From assembly GCF_030246885.1 (NCBI RefSeq), contig NZ_CP126739.1, positions 682,001 to 746,000 of the forward strand: a stretch of 64,000 nt of DNA. Reading direction: 5' to 3'. This DNA comes from Microbacterium sp. zg-B185 (GTDB lineage: Bacteria > Actinomycetota > Actinomycetes > Actinomycetales > Microbacteriaceae). This document shows, in pieces, positions 59,162 to 64,000 of this stretch (its first letter is position 1; each line of letters begins with the position of its first letter). Position numbers and translations under genes: made by a program. The notes under the pieces were generated by a model. That model was not told the origin of the DNA. It made no database searches and worked only from the letters and a program-made list of their open reading frames with translations.

Positions 59162-59404
59162 CTAGTGCCCGCTCCAGCGAGCCCAGCCGAGATCGCGGTG
59201 CAACGGCGCACGCAGTGAGCGCTGCGAGAGCGACCACGCCGTTCTGCCCGGGATCTCCTGGACCGTCGCGCCGGCCGACTCCTCGCGGTACGCCTCGGTG
59301 ACGACGGCGATCAGGCCGGCCAGCTCATCGCCGGTCGGCGTGCCTCGCAGCACGTCCACGCGCATGCGGTCGGCGGACTCCGAGGGATCGACGGTGCCGG
59401 TCAC
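59162..59404 (-). CDS. accE: Acyl-CoA carboxylase epsilon subunit
   Basis: An 80-aa AccE-type subunit with [22 protein letters not shown] in its N-terminal half (split as [14 protein letters not shown] and LAGLIAVV), the family's conserved motif, and a W-rich tail (RTAWSLSQ … LGWARWSG). It stabilises the AccA-AccD complex. Overlaps accD by 4 bases. The family is restricted to actinobacteria, and the position after accD matches Rv3281. Confidence 0.88.
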   Translation of the reverse strand: MTGTVDPSESADRMRVDVLRGTPTGDELAGLIAVVTEAYREESAGATVQEIPGRTAWSLSQRSLRAPLHRDLGWARWSGH

Positions 59405-60990
59405 AGCGGGATGTTCCCGTGCTTCTTGGGTGGCAGGCTGGCGCGCTTGCCGCGCAGCGATCGCAATGCCTTGGCGATGGCGACGCGGGTCTGTGCCGGC
59501 TCGATGATCCCGTCCAGCTCGCCGCGCTCGGCGGCCAGGAACGGGGATGCCACGTTGTACGTGTACTCGTTCGCGAGCCGGGTGCGCACCGCAGCGACAT
59601 CTTCACCGGCCGCCTCCGCCCGCTTGATCTCGCCGCGGTAGAGGATGTTCACCGCGCCCTGTCCGCCCATGACGGCGATCTCGGCGGTCGGCCAGGCGAG
59701 GTTGACGTCGGCGCCGAGCTGCTTGGAGCCCATGACGATGTACGCGCCCCCGTAGGCCTTGCGCAGGATGACCGTCACCAGCGGCACGGTTGCCTCGGCG
59801 TACGCGTAGAGGAGCTTGGCGCCGCGCCGGATGACACCGGTCCACTCCTGGTCGGTGCCGGGCAGGTAGCCGGGCACGTCGACCAGGGTCAGGATCGGCA
59901 CCGAGAACGCGTCGCAGAAGCGCACGAAGCGGCTGGCCTTCTCGCCGGCCTCGATGTTCAGCGTGCCGGCCATCTGCGAGGGCTGATTCGCGATGATCCC
60001 GACCGTGCGGCCTTCGACCCGCCCGAAGCCGATCACGATGTTCGGCGCGAACAGCGGCTGCACCTCCAGGAAATCGCCCCCGTCGACGACGTGCGCGATG
60101 ACCTGGTGGATGTCGTAGGGCTGATTCGCCGAGTCGGGGATGACCGTGTTCAGAAAGCGATCGGCATCCGTGGTCTCGAACTCGAACTCGCTCTCGTAGA
60201 CGGGCAGCTCGGACATGTTGTTGTCCGGCAGGAAGCCGAGCAGCGTGCGCGCGTAGTCGATCGCGTCGTCCTCGTCCTCGGCCAGGTAGTGCGCCACACC
60301 GGACCGCGTGTTGTGCGTGTACGCGCCGCCCAGCTCCTCCATGCCCACGTCCTCGCCGGTCACGGTCTTGATGACGTCGGGGCCGGTGACGAACATCTGG
60401 CTGGTCTTGTCGACCATGATCACGAAGTCGGTCAGCGCCGGGGAGTACACCGCGCCGCCGGCGGCGGGACCCATGATCAGGGAGATCTGCGGGATCACAC
60501 CCGAGGCCCGCGTGTTCAGACGGAAGATCTCGCCGTATTTGCCGAGCGCCACGACGCCCTCCTGGATGCGCGCCCCGCCCGAGTCCAGGATGCCGATGCA
60601 CGGCATCCCGCCGCGCAGCGCGTACTCCATGATCTTGACGATCTTCTCTCCGGCCACCTCGCCCAGCGACCCGCCGAAGGTGGAGAAGTCCTGTGCGTAC
60701 ACCGCGACGGTGCGGCCATGGATCGTGCCGACACCGGTGACGACCGAGTCGCCGTACGGCCGGGACTTCTCCATGCCGAAGGCGATGGTGCGGTGCCGCA
60801 CGTACTCGTCGAACTCGACGAAGCTGCCGGTGTCCACGAGCATCTCGATCCGCTGCCGCGCGGTGAGCTTGCCCTTCGCGTGCTGCTTGTCCTGCGCGGT
60901 CCGCTCCGCATCGACGACGGCCTCCTGGAACCTCGCGCGGAGGTCCGCGATCTTGCCGGCGGTCGTGAAAAGGTCGGGCTGATCGGTCAC
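59401..60990 (-). CDS. accD: Acyl-CoA carboxylase beta subunit (carboxyltransferase)
   Basis: 529 aa from GTG 60990 ([18 protein letters not shown]), preferred because the upstream frame is proline/arginine-rich. Carboxyltransferase motifs: [68 protein letters not shown], and C-terminal [13 protein letters not shown] [19 protein letters not shown]. Transfers CO2 from biotin on AccA3 to propionyl- or acetyl-CoA. Likely in one unit with accE and divergent from birA across 164 bases holding no gene. AccD5-like by position. Confidence 0.92.
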   Translation of the reverse strand: MTDQPDLFTTAGKIADLRARFQEAVVDAERTAQDKQHAKGKLTARQRIEMLVDTGSFVEFDEYVRHRTIAFGMEKSRPYGDSVVTGVGTIHGRTVAVYAQDFSTFGGSLGEVAGEKIVKIMEYALRGGMPCIGILDSGGARIQEGVVALGKYGEIFRLNTRASGVIPQISLIMGPAAGGAVYSPALTDFVIMVDKTSQMFVTGPDVIKTVTGEDVGMEELGGAYTHNTRSGVAHYLAEDEDDAIDYARTLLGFLPDNNMSELPVYESEFEFETTDADRFLNTVIPDSANQPYDIHQVIAHVVDGGDFLEVQPLFAPNIVIGFGRVEGRTVGIIANQPSQMAGTLNIEAGEKASRFVRFCDAFSVPILTLVDVPGYLPGTDQEWTGVIRRGAKLLYAYAEATVPLVTVILRKAYGGAYIVMGSKQLGADVNLAWPTAEIAVMGGQGAVNILYRGEIKRAEAAGEDVAAVRTRLANEYTYNVASPFLAAERGELDGIIEPAQTRVAIAKALRSLRGKRASLPPKKHGNIPL

Positions 60991-61154
60991 GGGTTCAACC
61001 CTATCGGCGGGTTTCGCGGGAGGGTTGGAGGCTTCACACAAGGGCCTGTGGCATCCGCTGTGGGATGCGACGGATTCCTCGGCGGGTGAGTGCGGCCGGC
61101 GCGTCGTCGGCGGTCCCGATTCCGCCGGGTGGCGAGCGTGCGTAGGGTGAGCCC

Positions 61155-61949
61155 ATGTCGATTCCGCTTTCCGGATACCCCCGCGCGGCGGCCGTCTCGC
61201 CGCGTCTCCAAGTCGTCGAATCCACCGATTCGACCAACGCCGACCTCGTGCGGATGGTGACCGAGGATCCTGCGCAGTGGCCGCACCTGTCGGTTCTGCT
61301 GACCACTGACCAGCGCTCCGGACGGGGGCGGCTGGGCCGCACCTGGACGATCCCCGCCGGTACCGGCCTGGCGGTCTCGGTGCTGGTGGGCGTCGTCGAC
61401 CTGCCGATGCCGTCACGGGCGTGGATCCCGCTCATTGCCGGTGCGGCCATGACGCGAGCGGTGCTGAACCAGCTGCGCGGCACCGGCCACACCGCGGGCC
61501 TGAAATGGCCCAACGACGTCCAGCTGGACGGGGGCAAGCTCTGCGGCATCCTGGCTGAGGTGGTGCCCGGCCGCCCGGGTGCGGTGGTGATCGGCGCAGG
61601 CGTGAACACGCGCATGACGCGGGTGGACCTGCCCGTCGACACCGCGACGTCCTTCGCCAACGTGGGACTGGAGGCGGACGAGGACCGGCTGCTGGCCGAC
61701 TATCTCGTCGCGCTCGACACGCAGCTGACCGCGCTGAGCCTCGCCCACGGCGACGCGTCCGTGGCGGGCATCCGTGCCGAGATCGAGGCGCTGTGCACGA
61801 CGCTCGGGTCGGACGTGGTCGTCTCGCTGCCGGATGGAACGAAGCTGCACGGCCGCGCCCAGCGGATCGATCGGGACGGCCGGCTCGTCGTCGTCGACGG
61901 CGACATCGAGACGCCCGTCTCGGCCGGAGACGTCGTCCACGTGCGCTGA
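61155..61949 (+). CDS. birA: Biotin-[acetyl-CoA-carboxylase] ligase
   Basis: 264 aa, attaches biotin to the AccA3 lysine. The adenylate-forming loop GRGRLGRTW lies near residue 58-66, [12 protein letters not shown] near the N-terminus, and [19 protein letters not shown] further on. There is no N-terminal repressor HTH, so it is a monofunctional ligase. Divergent from accD, and adjacent to its substrate's genes as in mycobacteria. Confidence 0.9.
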   Translation: MSIPLSGYPRAAAVSPRLQVVESTDSTNADLVRMVTEDPAQWPHLSVLLTTDQRSGRGRLGRTWTIPAGTGLAVSVLVGVVDLPMPSRAWIPLIAGAAMTRAVLNQLRGTGHTAGLKWPNDVQLDGGKLCGILAEVVPGRPGAVVIGAGVNTRMTRVDLPVDTATSFANVGLEADEDRLLADYLVALDTQLTALSLAHGDASVAGIRAEIEALCTTLGSDVVVSLPDGTKLHGRAQRIDRDGRLVVVDGDIETPVSAGDVVHVR

Positions 61950-61999
61950 GTCTGGGCGTGGCAGCCCGGAGTGTCGCCGGCCCGCACCAGAATAGAACC

Positions 62000-62563
62000 A
62001 TGACCCAGCCGACCACGTTTGGCGGCAGATCGCCGATGGTCGTCCCCGGCGTGCCGACGCCCGAGCTGCGCATCGCCCGGTTCCGCGGGCACGCCCGCGG
62101 ACTGACCTGGTCTGCCCTGATCCTGGTCGCCGTCGCCGGAGCGGTGGGCTACTTCTACGGCAACCTCCCCGCTCCGTTCGAGGACTGGATGCTGTTGACC
62201 GCCGCCGCGGCCATCGTGCTGTTCCTGGTGCTGCTGCCGTACCTGTCCTGGTGGGCGCATGTGTACACGATCACGACCCGTCGCGTCATCGAGCGATCGG
62301 GGATCGTCGGCGCGCACCGGCGTGAGCTGAGCCACGTGCGCGGGTACACGGTGCAGGAGCGCCGCGGCATCCTGCAGCGCATGTGGGGAGCTGGCACCCT
62401 GGTGCTCAGCAACGGCGTGGACCAGCCGCTGCGGCTGGCGAACATCCCGAGCGTCGCGCTGGTGCACGAGGCCCTGGTCGATCAGGTGGAGGTCAACCAG
62501 ATCCTCGCGCACCGCGATGCCCAGGCGCTGCCCCCGGCCCCCGCCGAGCACCCCGGCGCCTGA
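62000..62563 (+). CDS. PH-domain (bPH_2) membrane protein
   Basis: 187 aa from ATG 62000. Two membrane helices (~33-50 LTWSALILVAVAGAVGYF; ~65-83 AAAAIVLFLVLLPYL) are followed by a bacterial PH domain (VYTITTRRVIERSGIVGAHRREL … AGTLVLSN … LANIP). The same protein type sits between birA and purK in M. tuberculosis (Rv3278c). Function unknown. A long inverted repeat follows it (62610-62668). Confidence 0.85.
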   Translation: MTQPTTFGGRSPMVVPGVPTPELRIARFRGHARGLTWSALILVAVAGAVGYFYGNLPAPFEDWMLLTAAAAIVLFLVLLPYLSWWAHVYTITTRRVIERSGIVGAHRRELSHVRGYTVQERRGILQRMWGAGTLVLSNGVDQPLRLANIPSVALVHEALVDQVEVNQILAHRDAQALPPAPAEHPGA

Positions 62564-62609
62564 CCCGCTCCCTGTCGCCCTCGTGCGCCTCGCCCCTGCG
62601 CGCTCCCTG

Positions 62610-62668
62610 TTCACTTGCCCTGTGTGTACGGCAACCGAGCGCTTCGGCGTACATCCAGGGCAAGTGAA
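62610..62668. repeat. Long inverted repeat between PH-protein gene and purK
   Basis: TTCACTTGCCCTGTGTGTACG (62610-62630) pairs with 62648-62668 at 19 of 21 positions, with a 17-base loop. CCCTG before and CCAGGG after extend it with a small bulge. It may terminate the upstream gene or be a mobile palindromic unit. Confidence 0.75.
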
Positions 62669-62759
62669 CACCAGGGATGCCGCATGCCCGCCGGACGGGA
62701 TCCTGGGCGGCGCCGGTGTGCGCGATGATGGGACCGGAACAGGCGACGAAAGGATCCCC

Positions 62760-63896
62760 ATGACGTTGCGAGTCGGAGTCATCGGCGGCGGCCAGCTGGC
62801 CCGCATGATGATCGCACCCGCGGTCGAGATCGGCATCGACCTGCGCGTGCTGGCAGAGCAGGACGGAATGGCGGCGTCGCTCGCGGCCACGGCCGTCGGC
62901 GACTACCGCGACGCGGCGACCGTGCTCGCATTCGCCCGCGACGTCGACGTGGTCACGTTCGACCATGAGCACGTGCCGCAGGACGTCCTCGCCGCGCTCG
63001 TCGCGGCCGGGGTGACGGTGCGGCCCGGTCCCGACCCGCTGCGGTACGCGCAGGACAAGCTCCTCATGCGCGCGCGTCTCCAGGAGCTGGGCATGCCGCA
63101 GCCGGAATGGGCCGCGGTCTTCAACGCCGCAGAGCTGCAGAGCTTCCTCGACGCCCACGGCGGGCGCGCCGTCGTCAAGACGCCGCGCGGCGGATACGAC
63201 GGCAAGGGCGTCCGCGTGGTGTCGGCGGGCACGGAAGCCGAGGACTGGTTCACGGCCCTCGCCGAGGACGCCCGCGGGGGCGCTCTGCTGGCCGAAGAGC
63301 TCGTCGACTTCTCCCGTGAGCTCGCGCAGCAGGTCGCGCGGCGCCCGTCAGGGCAGATGCGCGCCTATCCGGTCGTGGAGACCGTGCAGCGTGACGGCGT
63401 CTGCGCCGAGGTCATCGCGCCCGCACCGCACGGCGCCGGCCGGCTCTCGCAGGTCGCCTCGCGGATCGGGCTCGGCATCGCCGAGGGCCTGGATGTCACC
63501 GGGATGCTGGCCGTGGAGCTGTTCGAGACGACCGACGAGCGGCTGCTGGTGAACGAGCTGGCCATGCGCCCGCACAACAGCGGGCATTGGACCCAGGACG
63601 GCGCCGTCACCAGCCAGTTCGAGCAGCACCTGCGTGCGGTGCTTGACCTTCCGCTGGGCGATGCCGAGCCGAGCGCCGACTGGTCGGTGATGGTCAACAT
63701 CCTCGGCGGCCCGGAATCGGACAGCCTGGACCAGCGCTTCGCCGCGGTCATGGAGGCGTACCCGGCCGCGAAGGTGCACACCTACGGCAAAGCGCCCCGA
63801 CCGGGCCGCAAGGTCGGACATGTCACCGCCGTCGGCGACGACCTCGACGAGGTTGCATTCGAGGCGCGCGCCGCGGCATCCTTCTTCGAGGATTGA
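62760..63896 (+). CDS. purK: 5-(carboxyamino)imidazole ribonucleotide synthase
   Basis: ATP-grasp enzyme of purine synthesis, converting AIR, ATP and bicarbonate to N5-CAIR. 378 aa from ATG 62760 (MTLRVGVIGGGQLARMM). Motifs: GGGQLARMM, VVKTPRGGYDGKGV (ATP lid), ELAMRPHNSGHWT (catalytic). AAAGGATCCCC precedes the ATG. purE would be expected beyond the right edge. Complete. Confidence 0.92.
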   Translation: MTLRVGVIGGGQLARMMIAPAVEIGIDLRVLAEQDGMAASLAATAVGDYRDAATVLAFARDVDVVTFDHEHVPQDVLAALVAAGVTVRPGPDPLRYAQDKLLMRARLQELGMPQPEWAAVFNAAELQSFLDAHGGRAVVKTPRGGYDGKGVRVVSAGTEAEDWFTALAEDARGGALLAEELVDFSRELAQQVARRPSGQMRAYPVVETVQRDGVCAEVIAPAPHGAGRLSQVASRIGLGIAEGLDVTGMLAVELFETTDERLLVNELAMRPHNSGHWTQDGAVTSQFEQHLRAVLDLPLGDAEPSADWSVMVNILGGPESDSLDQRFAAVMEAYPAAKVHTYGKAPRPGRKVGHVTAVGDDLDEVAFEARAAASFFED

Positions 63897-63907
63897 CGCA
63901 TACCGCG

Positions 63908-63960
63908 CGGCGCGGTCGGCGCGGGGTTCTCGAGAACCGGCTGACCGAAGGACCGCGCCG
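63908..63960. terminator. Nested palindromes downstream of purK
   Basis: Outer arms CGGCGCGGTC (63908-63917) and GACCGCGCCG (63951-63960) enclose a perfect 14-bp palindrome GGTTCTCGAGAACC (63925-63938). Together they could form a branched terminator. The remaining 40 bases to the window end hold no gene. Confidence 0.5.
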
Positions 63961-64000
63961 TTGCGGGGTTCTTCCAGCCTTCAGCCCTAGCCTGGTCGGG

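Noticed and set aside
58862..59218. 118-aa plus-strand ORF after the tandem repeat
   Set aside because: Glycine/proline/arginine-rich composition, passes through the strong hairpin, and overlaps accE antisense. No domain seen.
1..64000. tRNA, rRNA, transposase or phage genes
   Set aside because: No sequence resembling these was recognised in any intergenic region or reading frame. Without a tRNA scan a miss is possible but unlikely given the short gaps.

Overview
The window is GC-rich throughout (roughly 70 % by eye) and has short intergenic gaps, many 4-base ATGA/GTGA gene overlaps, frequent GTG starts, and a RamB-type glyoxylate regulator. The order of its housekeeping genes (purine nucleoside phosphorylase, phosphomannomutase, lpdA-like, acyl-CoA carboxylase, maf, accE-accD, birA, PH-domain protein, purK) resembles the Mycobacterium tuberculosis Rv3276-Rv3308 neighbourhood. 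This points to an actinobacterium, most likely Microbacteriaceae (Microbacterium-like). All calls come from reading the sequence and translations without database searches. Family names are from recognition and coordinates from counting.

Layout. 1-652: end of a frameshifted exported-type protein. 663-8508: a complete mycofactocin locus, mftABCDEF on the minus strand and mftR-mftG divergent on the plus strand, followed downstream of mftF by a 71-aa CxxC protein and an ABM-fold monooxygenase. 8476-12777: an IclR-type regulator and a minus-strand operon (two-subunit CoA-transferase, amidohydrolase, SDR). 13084-21575: a plus-strand operon with two NDMA-dependent (nicotinoprotein) alcohol dehydrogenases around an aldehyde dehydrogenase, then a UGSC-family protein, its ~350-aa partner, an SDR, a third Zn-alcohol dehydrogenase and an ACMSD-like amidohydrolase. 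21798-27640: an oligopeptide-type ABC importer. 27609-29310: aspartate aminotransferase and a YCII protein. 29415-38070 (minus): a second five-gene ABC importer, a second UGSC/partner/SDR cassette, and an N-truncated luciferase-like monooxygenase remnant. 38478-40314 (plus): an intact luciferase-like monooxygenase and a MarR regulator. 40485-45496: the glyoxylate shunt (aceB-aceA) with divergent ramB. 45591-63896: core metabolism, a two-component system and the acyl-CoA carboxylase/birA/purK block.

How it fits together. Mycofactocin is the electron acceptor for nicotinoprotein alcohol dehydrogenases, two of which lie a few kb from its biosynthetic genes. The accessory half (1-40 kb) reads as an import-and-oxidise system: two peptide-type ABC importers, alcohol and aldehyde dehydrogenases, amidohydrolases, a CoA-transferase and a flavin monooxygenase. 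Two results stand out. (1) A three-gene cassette (UGSC protein, ~350-aa partner, SDR with an extended glycine loop) occurs twice in the same order, each time beside an ABC importer. (2) A 17-bp palindrome, YTTYCG-N5-YGRAAG, occurs seven times, almost only in the promoter regions of the accessory transcription units, including that of the IclR gene. That suggests one local regulon. The substrate is unknown.

No rRNA, tRNA, CRISPR array, transposase or integrase was seen.
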